Below, piece by piece: positions 1-8,443 of a stretch of 45,548 bases of DNA (positions are counted from its first letter, which is position 1; each line of letters begins with the position of its first letter). Origin of the DNA: Aequorivita vitellina (GTDB lineage Bacteria > Bacteroidota > Bacteroidia > Flavobacteriales > Flavobacteriaceae). A model generated the notes under the pieces. The model worked only from the letters and a program-made list of their open reading frames with translations. It made no database searches and was not told the DNA's origin. The stretch covers positions 1 to 45,548 of the forward strand of contig NZ_JAIRBA010000031.1 in assembly GCF_022008365.1 (NCBI RefSeq), read 5' to 3'. The translations under genes were made by a program, and so were the position numbers.

Positions 1-2110
1 CAGCGTTTCCGCCAGAATCTGTTGCAGTTAAAGTTTCACCTACTACACTGTCACCACAAGAAAGGGCTATTGCACCAGCGCAATCATCATAAGTCACTAC
101 CGGTCCGCCACAGCTAGCTGTACCCACACCTGTAATTGTATTTTCAAAGTCACCGAAGTCACCAGCGCTAAAACCAGTTGTAATCAAATAATATTCAGTA
201 CCTGCAGTTAAGTTTACATCTAATATTTGAGAAGTTCCTAAACCACCTGGACCGTCATCATCTCCAGCTACATAATTTGTAGTTTGATCTAATGGATCAA
301 AACAAGTTTCATATAAGAAAATATAACCATCCCAAGCACCGCCATCTTGATCACTGTCAATAGTGTAAAGACCAGTAACATCAACGGTAAATGGACCGTA
401 AACGTCATAAGATACAGGGCCTAAACCTGAGCAGCACGTACCATCTGCAAAAGGTCTGTCCCAAATATCAGGACTTGTTGCGTCGTCTGGAGTGGAGTCT
501 ATTAAGTTACAGTCGCTAACTATTGGACAGCCGCCTCCGCCGCCGCACACGAGACCAGGGAAGGTATTATCTGTACCGCCAGCAACTGTACCAGTAATTA
601 TTACATTACCTCCACAAGAAACAGTATATGTAGGTGTATTATCACCAAAAGTTCCTATGGACTCTATATAAAATTCTAATGGCTCATTTGAAGTCATTAC
701 CATTTGAGTATCTGAATAAGGGGGCGCACCATAGGGACCGCCACTTAAAATTACCGCTCCCAGATTGTCTCTCAATTCCCAAGATACCTCATCACCAAAA
801 TTAATAGCATCTTCTACGGTAACGGTCCAATTATTACCACCGCCACTATCACAACTATAAGTTCTAAAGGTATAATCAAAGTCTGGAAATGGATTATAAC
901 CTGCATTTGCAAAAACATTACCACCAGGGTATGGGTTAGTAGTGTCTCCCGCAACACAAGGTAACGTTGGATCTCCTTCAATAACAATATAATATGTATC
1001 TCCTACCGTTACGTCTACAACGGGATCCCAATATACATCGGCCCATACAGTTCCATCGGTTTGCGATGTTCCGCTCGCTAGCATAGTTCCGCCAGCATTC
1101 GGAAGTCCATCCCACAATGATAAATTAACATCCAATCCAGTGGAAGGATCTGTAAACATAATACCAGCTCCAGCAGATTGGTCTTCTAAAGCAATATAAG
1201 ATTGTGCCAAACCTCCTTGAGTAATGTTAGCCATACAAGTATTGGTAGCATCTTGATTTACTTCGAGGATGGGAGTGCCACAAACTCCGCCGCCACCGCC
1301 GCCAGTACCTTCTTCAATTGTTAAAGTATCAATACCTATATAATCTGAATTACTGCCCGCAGGACCTCCATTGGTTACCCAATATCTAAATGCAACGCGC
1401 GTATCTGTTGCTCCTGTAAGGCCAGTAATTGCAACAGTGAATTGAGTCCATGTCTCAGGATAACCGCCCACAGTTAAACTCGGGTTTATCTCTAATAACA
1501 ACTCAGTGTAAGACCCAACATCTGCCGGCCCGGTTGGATCCACATTAGCTCCATCTGGGCTAATACGCACTTCCAATCTATCTGGAAACGTACTTCCCGT
1601 AGGAACACGTGTCCAGAAAATAATTTCGTCTCCGTTTTCTAAATTGAGAACTGGTGTAATCATAAAGTTATTAATAACACTTCCCGCAGTATTATTATAA
1701 TTGGCTCCAATATATGCGGTTGAAGCTCCAGATTGTGCCGGAAAAACCGCATCGTTACCTTGAAACCAATCAGTGGAGCCTACCACATCACTTGCATTCA
1801 CAAAAGTAAAGCCTGCTCCCGGCAATGTTGTAATGTCGTCAAAATCTTCAGTAAGTAAAGTTGCCTGTGGACCCCGAGCACCAGCTCTTTGGTTGCTCAA
1901 TATGGGGGTTTCTGAATTGAGGTTCTGCGCATCAAAAGTGGCAGACCGTGTTTCATTATTCAATACTACAGAAGGCATCGTTTCTTGCTGTCTGTTTTCC
2001 ACACCAGATGTTTTCGATCCGTAAATCGAAGTATTCTGTTGAATAAATTGCGCTTCTACGGTAGCCATTATACCGATGAAAGCAAAAATAAACATTGTAA
2101 TTTTTTTCAT
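1..2110 (-). CDS. Large secreted modular surface protein, N-terminal part (choice-of-anchor J type); partial at left edge
   Basis: The frame is open from the ATG at 2110 to the window edge, giving 703 codons without the C-terminus. The N-terminus (MKKITMFIFAFIGIMATVEAQ) is a Sec signal peptide. Residues about 65-250 resemble the choice-of-anchor J / cleaved-adhesin beta-sandwich, with segments such as LLTEDFDD, FWTRVP and VAFRYWVTNGG. A Gly-rich linker near residues 267-274 leads to Ig/fibronectin-like modules up to about 520. A second Gly-rich linker is followed by a Cys-rich pre-peptidase-C-like module (DCNLIDSTPDD, WDGYIFLYETC). The visible part ends in another Cys-containing repeat (DCAGAIALSCGDSVVGE). 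Such proteins in Flavobacteriaceae usually end in a T9SS sorting domain, which would lie outside the window, so T9SS export is inferred. No enzymatic motif is visible; an adhesin or matrix role is likely but unproven. Confidence 0.8.
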   Translation of the reverse strand, partial: MKKITMFIFAFIGIMATVEAQFIQQNTSIYGSKTSGVENRQQETMPSVVLNNETRSATFDAQNLNSETPILSNQRAGARGPQATLLTEDFDDITTLPGAGFTFVNASDVVGSTDWFQGNDAVFPAQSGASTAYIGANYNNTAGSVINNFMITPVLNLENGDEIIFWTRVPTGSTFPDRLEVRISPDGANVDPTGPADVGSYTELLLEINPSLTVGGYPETWTQFTVAITGLTGATDTRVAFRYWVTNGGPAGSNSDYIGIDTLTIEEGTGGGGGGVCGTPILEVNQDATNTCMANITQGGLAQSYIALEDQSAGAGIMFTDPSTGLDVNLSLWDGLPNAGGTMLASGTSQTDGTVWADVYWDPVVDVTVGDTYYIVIEGDPTLPCVAGDTTNPYPGGNVFANAGYNPFPDFDYTFRTYSCDSGGGNNWTVTVEDAINFGDEVSWELRDNLGAVILSGGPYGAPPYSDTQMVMTSNEPLEFYIESIGTFGDNTPTYTVSCGGNVIITGTVAGGTDNTFPGLVCGGGGGCPIVSDCNLIDSTPDDATSPDIWDRPFADGTCCSGLGPVSYDVYGPFTVDVTGLYTIDSDQDGGAWDGYIFLYETCFDPLDQTTNYVAGDDDGPGGLGTSQILDVNLTAGTEYYLITTGFSAGDFGDFENTITGVGTASCGGPVVTYDDCAGAIALSCGDSVVGETLTATDSGGNA

Positions 2111-2201
2111 AATTGCTATGAGTTTAGTTAATAAGTCCCTAAATGTACCTAAAAAATGTTTAAAAAAATGATTTTTAGCCCACACATTATCTGTATTAAC
2201 G

Positions 2202-2238
2202 AAAAAATCCTGCCTCAGAGAATGGGACAGGATTTTTT
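2202..2238 (-). terminator. Rho-independent terminator of fabI
   Basis: The arms AAAAAATCCTG (2202-2212) and CAGGATTTTTT (2228-2238) form an 11-bp stem that supplies a U-run on the minus-strand transcript. It sits 20 bp past the fabI stop and upstream of the left-edge gene, separating the two minus-strand units. Confidence 0.8.
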
Positions 2239-2258
2239 AATATTTATTCTCTAGAAAA

Positions 2259-3077
2259 TTACTTGCCTTCTACAAAAGCCTCCATGACACCATCACTCAC
2301 GCCCATATTAGAAAAACCGCCGTCGTTATATAAATTTTGAAGGGTTACGCGTTTTGTTAAATCGCTAAACATCGCTACCGTATAATTAGCACAGTCTAAG
2401 GCTGTTGCGTTACCTAATGGCGACATTTTATCTGCATAACTAATAAAGCCATCAAACCCTTTAACACCTTGTCCGGCCGTAGTTGGTGTTGGCGATTGCG
2501 AAATAGTATTTACTCGAACCTTTTTATCTCTTCCAAAGAAATAACCAAAACTACGCGCTATACTCTCCAAATATGCCTTATTATCTGCCATATCGTTGTA
2601 ATCCGGAAAAACACGCTGCGAAGCCATATAGGTAAGCGCTATAATACTTCCCCATTCATTCATGGCATCTTTTTGGTAAAGCACTTGCATTGTTTTATGA
2701 AACGAACCCGCAGAAATATCCCAACCTTTGTGGGTAAAGTCATAATTCTGATTGGTATAATGATTGCCTTTTCGCACGTTAACAGACATACCAATAGAGT
2801 GCAAAACAAAATCTATTTTTCCACCCAAAATTTCAGTTGCCTTTGCTACCAAGTTTTCCAGATCTTCAATGCTTGTGGCATCAGCAGGAATAACTTCTGA
2901 GTTAGTTTTCTCCGCAAGTTCATTAATGGTTCCCATGCGCAGTGCAATTGGCGCATTTGTAAGTACAAATTTTCCGCCTTCTTCGTGAACGCGTTCCGCG
3001 GTTTTCCAAGCTATTGAATTTGCATCCAATGCGCCAAAAATAATTCCTCGTTTTCCTTTTAATAAGTTATACGACAT
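2259..3077 (-). CDS. fabI: Enoyl-[acyl-carrier-protein] reductase (NADH), FabI
   Basis: FabI catalyses the last reduction of each type II fatty-acid elongation cycle, converting trans-2-enoyl-ACP to acyl-ACP in the cytoplasm. The 272-residue protein is a short-chain dehydrogenase-like Rossmann fold opening with GKRGIIFGALDANSIAW, the FabI form of the nucleotide-binding loop. The active site is visible as Y150 (LTY) and Y160-x6-K167 (DYNDMADNK), matching the Tyr/Tyr/Lys arrangement of E. coli FabI. VLHSIGMS at 91-98 is the usual central motif. It is the last gene of the bamD-to-fabI minus-strand block and has its own terminator. The 72-bp gap from recN contains TATCTTTA (minus strand, 3138-3145), a possible weak promoter. 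FabI is the target of triclosan-type inhibitors in other bacteria. Confidence 0.96.
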   Translation of the reverse strand: MSYNLLKGKRGIIFGALDANSIAWKTAERVHEEGGKFVLTNAPIALRMGTINELAEKTNSEVIPADATSIEDLENLVAKATEILGGKIDFVLHSIGMSVNVRKGNHYTNQNYDFTHKGWDISAGSFHKTMQVLYQKDAMNEWGSIIALTYMASQRVFPDYNDMADNKAYLESIARSFGYFFGRDKKVRVNTISQSPTPTTAGQGVKGFDGFISYADKMSPLGNATALDCANYTVAMFSDLTKRVTLQNLYNDGGFSNMGVSDGVMEAFVEGK

Positions 3078-3149
3078 GTTTTAAGTATTTTATTAGTTGA
3101 ATAGATTTTCGTTTTATCTTAGTTTTAAACCGATGAGTAAAGATACATT

Positions 3150-4802
3150 TTAATTCAATAATTCCTTCGCATTTGCAATGGCGGCTTCCGAAACATTTTT
3201 ACCACCCAGCATTTGCGCAATCTCTACAATTCGTTCCTCGGTGTCCAAAATCTTGAGATGAGTTGCAGTAATTTCGTTCACGTCGTCTTTGTAAACTTTT
3301 AAATGATGGTCGCCTTTTGCGGCTATTTGCGGTAAGTGCGTAATGCTCAGTAACTGCATCGACGTACTCATTTTATGCATAATTACCGCCATTTTATTAG
3401 CCACTTCGCCCGAAACTCCTGTATCAATTTCGTCAAAAACAATGGTTGGTAGTTTTTTGTATTCGGCTAAAACAGCTTTTATGGCAAGCATAATACGGCT
3501 CATTTCGCCACCCGAAGCCACTTTTTTTATCGGACCAAAAGCCAATCCCTTATTTGCAGTAAATAGCAATTGTAACGTATCTGTTCCGTTGCTTTTAAAA
3601 GTTTCCGAAGCAGTAAGTTCAAACTGAAACCGTGCATTTGGCAGTCCCAAAGGAAAAAGCGTTTCTTCCAGTTTTTTCTTAAGAACGGGAATAGCATCTA
3701 CTCGCTTCTTATGAAGCTTTTCCCCAGTTTTTAACGCCTTTTCGCGCAAGTCGCTTTTTTGTTTTTCTAATTTTTCAATTTGCTCGTCCAATCCAAGTGT
3801 GGTATTCACTTTTTCTTCCAGTTCCTCTTCAATTGCAATCAATTCGGCAACGGTGGCTACTGAGTGTTTCTGCTGAAGTTTATAAAGCGTTTGTAACTTT
3901 TCATTAATCTGTGAAAGTGTTTCGGGGTCCGCTTCAATTGTTTCGGCAGTGTTGGCTACTTCGGTCGAAATATCTTCTAATTCAATAATTACGCTGTTTA
4001 AACGCTGCCAAAAATCTTCAAATATTTTTGAAAAATCTTTAATTTTCCCCAAAACAATGCGCGCTTCTTTTGCAGTTTGTAAAGCACCAATTTGTTCTTC
4101 TTCAAAAAGACCGTTAACACTGCTCAATGCTTCTTGTATTGCTTCAGCATTGTTAAGCGTTTCGTATGTTTCTTCGAGCTCTTCTTGGTTTAGTTTTTTT
4201 AAACCCGCAAGCTGCAGTTCATTAAAAAGAAATGTATTGTAATCCAGCTCTTTGGAAGCATTTTCCTTTTGTAATTTTAAAGCCGAAAGTTTATCCGAAA
4301 TCTTTTTGAAATCTTCAAATTGAAGTTGATACAATTTTAAAACTTCAGCATTTCCTGCAAGCGCATCTATTACTTCCATCTGAAATGTTTCCGAAACAAT
4401 TTCTAAGGTTTCGTGCTGGCTGTGAACATCTACCAAATACGGCGCCAACGCTTGCAGTTGCGCTAAAGCCACCGGCGTATCGTTTACAAAGGCTCGCGAT
4501 TTTCCACTGGGCAAAATTTCGCGACGAATAATGGTGTGGTCTTCGTAGTCTAATTCATTTTCGGTGAAAACTTGGTGTAAACTGTAATTTTTTATTTGAA
4601 AATGTCCTTCAATTACACATTTAACAGCTTCATTTTTTATGCTACTTAAATCGGCTCGTTTTCCTAACAAAAGCGCCAAAGCTCCTAAAATAATAGATTT
4701 TCCAGCACCCGTTTCGCCTGTAATTATGGTTAAACCCTCGTTTAAATCCACACGAATATCTTCAATAAGCGCATAGTTTTTTATGGCGAGGCTGGTTATC
4801 AT
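3150..4802 (-). CDS. recN: DNA repair ATPase RecN
   Basis: RecN is an SMC-like ATPase acting early in recombinational repair of double-strand breaks. At 550 aa it matches the usual length (E. coli 553). The Walker A loop GETGAGKS is at residues 29-36. The ABC signature VASGGEMSR lies near 428-436 and Walker B (IVFDEIDTG) near 454-462, followed by the conserved ITHLPQIAAKGDHH. The middle (about 150-380) is rich in Glu, Lys and Leu, as expected for the coiled-coil arms. The start MITSLAIKNYALIE aligns with the family N-terminus. A TAATTTTG box on the minus strand (4843-4850) may give it its own promoter, so it need not depend on porD transcription. Confidence 0.97.
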   Translation of the reverse strand: MITSLAIKNYALIEDIRVDLNEGLTIITGETGAGKSIILGALALLLGKRADLSSIKNEAVKCVIEGHFQIKNYSLHQVFTENELDYEDHTIIRREILPSGKSRAFVNDTPVALAQLQALAPYLVDVHSQHETLEIVSETFQMEVIDALAGNAEVLKLYQLQFEDFKKISDKLSALKLQKENASKELDYNTFLFNELQLAGLKKLNQEELEETYETLNNAEAIQEALSSVNGLFEEEQIGALQTAKEARIVLGKIKDFSKIFEDFWQRLNSVIIELEDISTEVANTAETIEADPETLSQINEKLQTLYKLQQKHSVATVAELIAIEEELEEKVNTTLGLDEQIEKLEKQKSDLREKALKTGEKLHKKRVDAIPVLKKKLEETLFPLGLPNARFQFELTASETFKSNGTDTLQLLFTANKGLAFGPIKKVASGGEMSRIMLAIKAVLAEYKKLPTIVFDEIDTGVSGEVANKMAVIMHKMSTSMQLLSITHLPQIAAKGDHHLKVYKDDVNEITATHLKILDTEERIVEIAQMLGGKNVSEAAIANAKELLN

Positions 4803-4842
4803 TTTTCGATGTTAGATTTTAATCGTGAGACGCTAGATTTTT

Positions 4843-4850
4843 CAAAATTA
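4843..4850 (-). promoter_or_regulatory. Candidate -7 box upstream of recN
   Basis: The minus strand reads TAATTTTG, matching the Bacteroidota -7 consensus TAnnTTTG about 40 bp before the recN ATG. No convincing -33 TTTG is found at the expected 19-20 bp spacing, so confidence is limited. The rest of the 144-bp recN-porD gap shows no terminator. Confidence 0.4.
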
Positions 4851-4946
4851 ATATTTCAAAGTTGCGTTTTTGAATATTTAACCCTGAATCTATTTTAAAC
4901 CTATAAATTTAAAGGAAAGATACTAATTGGTATAATCTTGCTAAAA

Positions 4947-5837
4947 TTAAAATTTAATTTCGGCCCAGTTGCTGCGTTTTGTGGGCGCCAATCTATTCAG
5001 GTTTTCAACAAGTCTTGTAATATCAACCTGCGGGCCGCCGCTGAAAATGGCTTGTATTTCGTCGCTTTTTGCATCAAAAAACGTACGAACCAAAAAAGAA
5101 TTTGGTCGGCGATCGTTAATACCTTTTAGCTTATTGATGGCTTCGGCAATGGTTTGTTTGGCTCCTTTTTGATCTGCAGCCATTTTATCCATTCCTTCGC
5201 GGTGATATTGATACATTACATCGTGGAATTCCTTATAAACCGAAGACAACAACGCATCGTTATAGCGGTATCTTGACTGGTTACCATCTGTAGCTTTCCA
5301 ACCTTGATAATTACTTGGTGCAGCCGTATTTGTTATTTGTTTGGCAATTTCAAAATAAGGCGTACCTCCGTTTAGGGTAAAAGTATCGGCATCTAAACCA
5401 ATCACGGTGTAAACGTGGTAGGCAATCACCGATACAAGGTTAGAATCAAAGCTGTTTATATTAAATGATAACGGCTCAAATTCCTTATAACTAAACTTTA
5501 CTTGCCTGTCAAAATAGTTGTAAACTGGCGTATCATAAGTAGATTGAAAAACGGGTCGCGAAGACTGAACTTGCAGTGTAGCAGTAAATGAATCGCCGTC
5601 AAACTGACTTATAACAAGCGTCATATTACAATCTATTCGCTCTTGGTTTTTGTATTCTTTATCGGTCCATTTTGTGTTGTTTACAAACTCTCGCAACTGC
5701 GTTTCCAGGGTGCGGAAAATTTGCAAATTGGGTTGACCGGTTTGTTCGGCATCAATAGAAACGGTACAATTAAGTTCTTGGGCTTCTGCAGTAAATACAG
5801 CTACAGTCGCTAATATAAAAAGTAAAATTTTACGCAT
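4947..5837 (-). CDS. porD: Type IX secretion system protein PorD (DUF4835 family)
   Basis: This 296-aa periplasmic protein has a cleavable signal peptide (MRKILLFILATVAVFTAEAQ). The sequence is typical of DUF4835/PorD, with the early ELNCTVSID strand, ERIDCNMTLVISQF, then YFDRQVKFSYKEFEPL and a helical C-terminal half (DALLSSVYKEFHDVMYQYHREGMD). PorD was identified genetically in Porphyromonas as required for T9SS gingipain secretion; its exact role is unclear. Its start overlaps the coaBC stop by 8 bp, so the two are probably translationally coupled. Co-location of coaBC and porD is common in Flavobacteriaceae. It indicates that the host has a T9SS, consistent with the sorting-domain protein at 19278-20657. 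Confidence 0.88.
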   Translation of the reverse strand: MRKILLFILATVAVFTAEAQELNCTVSIDAEQTGQPNLQIFRTLETQLREFVNNTKWTDKEYKNQERIDCNMTLVISQFDGDSFTATLQVQSSRPVFQSTYDTPVYNYFDRQVKFSYKEFEPLSFNINSFDSNLVSVIAYHVYTVIGLDADTFTLNGGTPYFEIAKQITNTAAPSNYQGWKATDGNQSRYRYNDALLSSVYKEFHDVMYQYHREGMDKMAADQKGAKQTIAEAINKLKGINDRRPNSFLVRTFFDAKSDEIQAIFSGGPQVDITRLVENLNRLAPTKRSNWAEIKF

Positions 5838-7053
5838 TTGTCTGTTCTATAATATATTCTAAAATATCTTTTGCTACTTCCGTTTTAGGTTTAACAGGAA
5901 AAGGAAGCGTTTTATTGTCTTTGCTAATTAAAGTTATTTTATTGGTGTCAGATTTAAAACCGGCACCTTCGTCTCGAAGCGAATTTAACACAATTAAATC
6001 TAAATTCTTTTTTTTCAGTTTCAATTTTGCATTTTCTTCTTCGTTTTGAGTTTCCAACGCAAAACCAACCAAAAATTGTTGTTTCTTAATTTCGCCTAAC
6101 GAAGCCAATATATCCTTAGTTTTTGTAAGGTGAAGCGTGAAGTTATCTGTTTTCTTTTTTATTTTTTCTGAAACAACTTCCGTCGGGCGATAATCGGCTA
6201 CAGCAGCGCTTAAAATGGCTACGTCGCTACTATCGAAATATTCGTGCGCCGCATTATACATTTCTTCGGCGGAAGTAACGCGAATAATTTTAATAAAATC
6301 GTTTTCAAGTTTTAGAACTGAAGGGCCTGAAATTAAAACAACCTCAGCGCCAAATTCGGCTGCTGTTTCGGCAATTGCATAACCCATTTTCCCGCTGGAA
6401 TGATTTCCTATAAATCGAACCGGGTCAATTGCTTCGTACGTGGGGCCGGCGGTTACTAAAAACTTCTTCCCGCGTAGTGGTAGTTTCGATAAAATATTAT
6501 TTTCCAAAAATGAAACAATCTCTTCGGGTTCCGCCATTCTGCCCTGCCCTACCAAACCGCTTGCAAGTTCACCAAAAGCCGCGGGAATTTGAATATTTCC
6601 GAAGCTGTTTAGTTTTTCAAAAGTTGCAGCAGTACTTGGGTGTTGGTACATGTCTAAATCCATTGCGGGCGCGTAATACACTGGGCATTTCGCTGAAAGA
6701 TAGCAGGCAAGCAATAAGTTGTTGCAAGTGCCATTGGCCATTTTGGAAAGTGTGTTTGCAGTAGCCGGAGCTATCAAAAACAAATCAGCCCAAAGGGCCA
6801 ATTCTACGTGATTGTTCCATTTGGGCTCTTTAAAAGCATTTTCATCTTTTTCATCTGTAAAAGAAGAAAACACTTCGTTTTTTGAAAGTGTTGCAAGAGT
6901 AAGTGGGGTAACAAATTCCTTTGCAGAATCCGTCATAACCACTTTTACATTAGCTCCTTTTTTCACTAAAAGCCGAACCAAAAAAGCTGTTTTGTATGCG
7001 GCAATCCCGCCAGTTACGCCAAGCAAGATATTTTTCCCGTTCAAAACAGACAT
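5830..7053 (-). CDS. coaBC: Bifunctional phosphopantothenoylcysteine decarboxylase / phosphopantothenate-cysteine ligase
   Basis: CoaBC performs two consecutive steps of coenzyme A synthesis: joining cysteine to 4'-phosphopantothenate (CoaB), then FMN-dependent decarboxylation to 4'-phosphopantetheine (CoaC). The CoaC domain (1-185) has the flavoprotein start ILLGVTGGIAAYK, active-site H82 in NNHVELALWAD, and PAMDLDMY at 128-135, with Asp in place of the usual Asn of PAMN. The substrate clamp reads GELASGLVGQGRM, with Ser where E. coli has Cys. The CoaB domain begins near residue 192 with FLVTAGPTYEAIDPVRFIGN and HSSGKMG, and carries AAVADYRP and KIKK. Length 407 aa is normal. It is coupled to porD downstream, and a repeat-rich 97-bp gap separates it from rpoZ. 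Confidence 0.96.
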   Translation of the reverse strand: MSVLNGKNILLGVTGGIAAYKTAFLVRLLVKKGANVKVVMTDSAKEFVTPLTLATLSKNEVFSSFTDEKDENAFKEPKWNNHVELALWADLFLIAPATANTLSKMANGTCNNLLLACYLSAKCPVYYAPAMDLDMYQHPSTAATFEKLNSFGNIQIPAAFGELASGLVGQGRMAEPEEIVSFLENNILSKLPLRGKKFLVTAGPTYEAIDPVRFIGNHSSGKMGYAIAETAAEFGAEVVLISGPSVLKLENDFIKIIRVTSAEEMYNAAHEYFDSSDVAILSAAVADYRPTEVVSEKIKKKTDNFTLHLTKTKDILASLGEIKKQQFLVGFALETQNEEENAKLKLKKKNLDLIVLNSLRDEGAGFKSDTNKITLISKDNKTLPFPVKPKTEVAKDILEYIIEQTNA

Positions 7054-7092
7054 AGTTCAGTGTTCAGTAATCAAAGTTCAGTAATCAATCAA
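7054..7092 (-). repeat. Short imperfect direct repeats abutting the coaBC start
   Basis: On the minus strand the motif ATTACTGAAC appears twice, followed by ACTGAACTATG, the last ATG being the coaBC start. The same TGAACACTGAA core also lies directly before murQ (44279-44292). Confidence 0.6.
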
Positions 7093-7093
7093 C

Positions 7094-7126
7094 ACACAGC
7101 TTTAAGCGTTTGTATACGCTCTGTGT
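7094..7126 (-). other. Two-part hairpin in the rpoZ-coaBC gap
   Basis: ACACAG (7094-7099) pairs with CTGTGT (7121-7126). Inside it AGCGT (7105-7109) pairs with ACGCT (7116-7120). A GC-rich mini-hairpin CCCGC-AGCG-GCGGG (7129-7142) lies next to it, just past the rpoZ stop. There is no good U-tract, so this may be an attenuator or RNA-stability element rather than a full terminator. Confidence 0.35.
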
Positions 7127-7150
7127 TCCCCGCAGCGGCGGGTAAGGGGC

Positions 7151-7483
7151 CTACTCCTCTACTACTTCGTCAGCAGTATTGCGGTAGTATATTTTGTTTT
7201 CCAACCATTCCTGCACCGCCAAAGCGTGTGGTTTAGGAAGTCTTTCGTAAAATTTTGAAACCTCTATTTGTTCTTTGTTTTCAAAAATCTCTTCCAAACT
7301 ATCGTTGTAAGTAGCGAACTCATCAAGCTTTTCAAGCAATTCTTTTTTGATGTCACCATTTATTTGTGTCGCTCTTTTCGAAATAATTGAAATAGCTTCA
7401 TAAATGTTATTTGTTGGTGCATCAATTAAGTTCTTGTCTAGTGTAACCGTATTGATGGGTGCGTCTGAATTTTTAATATCCAT
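7151..7483 (-). CDS. rpoZ: RNA polymerase omega subunit (Bacteroidota Rpb6-type)
   Basis: A 110-aa protein resembling the Bacteroidota omega/Rpb6-like subunit, which aids assembly of the beta' subunit into RNA polymerase. The diagnostic helix is NIYEAISIISKRATQIN at about 26-42, the counterpart of the classical omega motif around NRFELVLVAARRARQ. The C-terminal half (HALAVQEWLENKIYYR) matches lineage-specific homologs. It lies 12 bp after bamD, in the order bamD-rpoZ-coaBC typical of Flavobacteriaceae, and is presumably cotranscribed from the bamD promoter. The very acidic tail (ADEVVEE) is unremarkable. Confidence 0.85.
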   Translation of the reverse strand: MDIKNSDAPINTVTLDKNLIDAPTNNIYEAISIISKRATQINGDIKKELLEKLDEFATYNDSLEEIFENKEQIEVSKFYERLPKPHALAVQEWLENKIYYRNTADEVVEE

Positions 7484-7495
7484 AGTAAAAATTAA

Positions 7496-8305
7496 TTAAA
7501 TAGTGGGTTCTGTTTCTAAAGGAACGAGCTTGCTCTCAATGTCCTGATAATATTCTAATGCTTGGGGAGCCAAGTCTGTATCCTTGTAATATTTTATAAA
7601 ATTATTGTAGTGCCCTTTCGCATCACGTAAACGCTCTTGCACCAAAACAGGTATACTGTTAATGGCTAATTTATAAGCGGATACGAATCTTCCGTAAAAG
7701 GCATCTTTCCTATAAATTGAACCTGGATTGTCTGTTATAAAATTATCAAAAGCTTCAATTGCAGCTTTGTAATCTTCAACACGTAAATATTGTTTTGCTA
7801 CTTCAAACTCTTTCTTTTCCAGCTTGTTTCTTAGCTCTGCAACCAAAGCGTTTGCTTCGGGGCGTTTATCTGAGTTGGGGTAATCATTTATAAACTCCTG
7901 CAATTTCTCAAGCCCTTTGTAGGTATCTCTTTGATCTAACGAATATCTTGGAGAAAGCTGATAGAAGCTTTTTGCAGATTTAAACGATGCAACTTCAATG
8001 CTATCACTCATTGGATAGGCTTGCGTAAATCTTTCAAATTGATACCCGGCAAGATAGTAATCTTCTAAATTGTAATAGGTATTTGCGTAGATATACATTA
8101 GTTTTTCGCCTTGCGGCTTTCCTCTGTACGCGGGCACTAACTGCTCCATTAATTTAAGTCCTTTTTTGAACTTTCCCGTTCTATAAAGCGAATCGGCTAA
8201 CGCGTATTTTTTACCCATATCATCCTTTCGCAAAACCTCTTGATATTGACTACAAGAAGTAAGAAGAATGGTAAGGCAGAGTATTAAAAAAAGTGGTAAT
8301 CGCAT
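7496..8305 (-). CDS. bamD: Outer membrane assembly lipoprotein BamD
   Basis: BamD is the essential TPR lipoprotein of the BAM complex that inserts beta-barrel proteins into the outer membrane. The precursor starts MRLPLFLILCLTILLTSCSQ with lipobox LTSC. TPR-like helical pairs follow throughout (ALADSLYRTGKFKKGLKLME, EDYYLAGYQFERFTQAYP, EDYKAAIEAFDNFI). An upstream in-frame ATG at 8320 would add MFFKP, but a TATTTTTG box at 8325-8332 places the predicted transcription start at about 8320, so the ATG at 8305 (269 aa) is preferred. It heads the minus-strand cluster bamD-rpoZ-coaBC-porD. Length fits the family (about 240-270 aa). Confidence 0.92.
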   Translation of the reverse strand: MRLPLFLILCLTILLTSCSQYQEVLRKDDMGKKYALADSLYRTGKFKKGLKLMEQLVPAYRGKPQGEKLMYIYANTYYNLEDYYLAGYQFERFTQAYPMSDSIEVASFKSAKSFYQLSPRYSLDQRDTYKGLEKLQEFINDYPNSDKRPEANALVAELRNKLEKKEFEVAKQYLRVEDYKAAIEAFDNFITDNPGSIYRKDAFYGRFVSAYKLAINSIPVLVQERLRDAKGHYNNFIKYYKDTDLAPQALEYYQDIESKLVPLETEPTI

Positions 8306-8324
8306 GGGCTTAAAAAACATCGTG

Positions 8325-8356
8325 CAAAAATAGGGAATTAAACGTGATTGAACAAA
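8325..8356 (-). promoter_or_regulatory. bamD promoter (-33 TTTG, -7 TATTTTTG)
   Basis: On the minus strand TTTG (8353-8356) is followed after 20 bp by TATTTTTG (8325-8332), a near-perfect Bacteroidota promoter. The implied start site is within a few bases of 8320, giving a very short leader. The remaining dapA-bamD intergenic bases (8357-8443) show no other feature. Confidence 0.75.
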
Positions 8357-8443
8357 CTTATTATTTGGCTAAAATATTGCGCCGAAGGCTATTATTTGCA
8401 AGCCTTTTGAAATATTTAACTTCTAAATTAAATGAAGTGGTTT

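Noticed and set aside
1290-1312. GC-rich CCGCC repeat as a mobile-element or regulatory site
   Set aside because: It encodes a poly-Gly linker between domains of the left-edge protein.
5830-7053. CoaBC as inactive because of PAMD and Ser in the clamp motif
   Set aside because: Asp in PAMD and Ser in the clamp appear, to my knowledge, in other Bacteroidota CoaBC, and all other motifs are intact.
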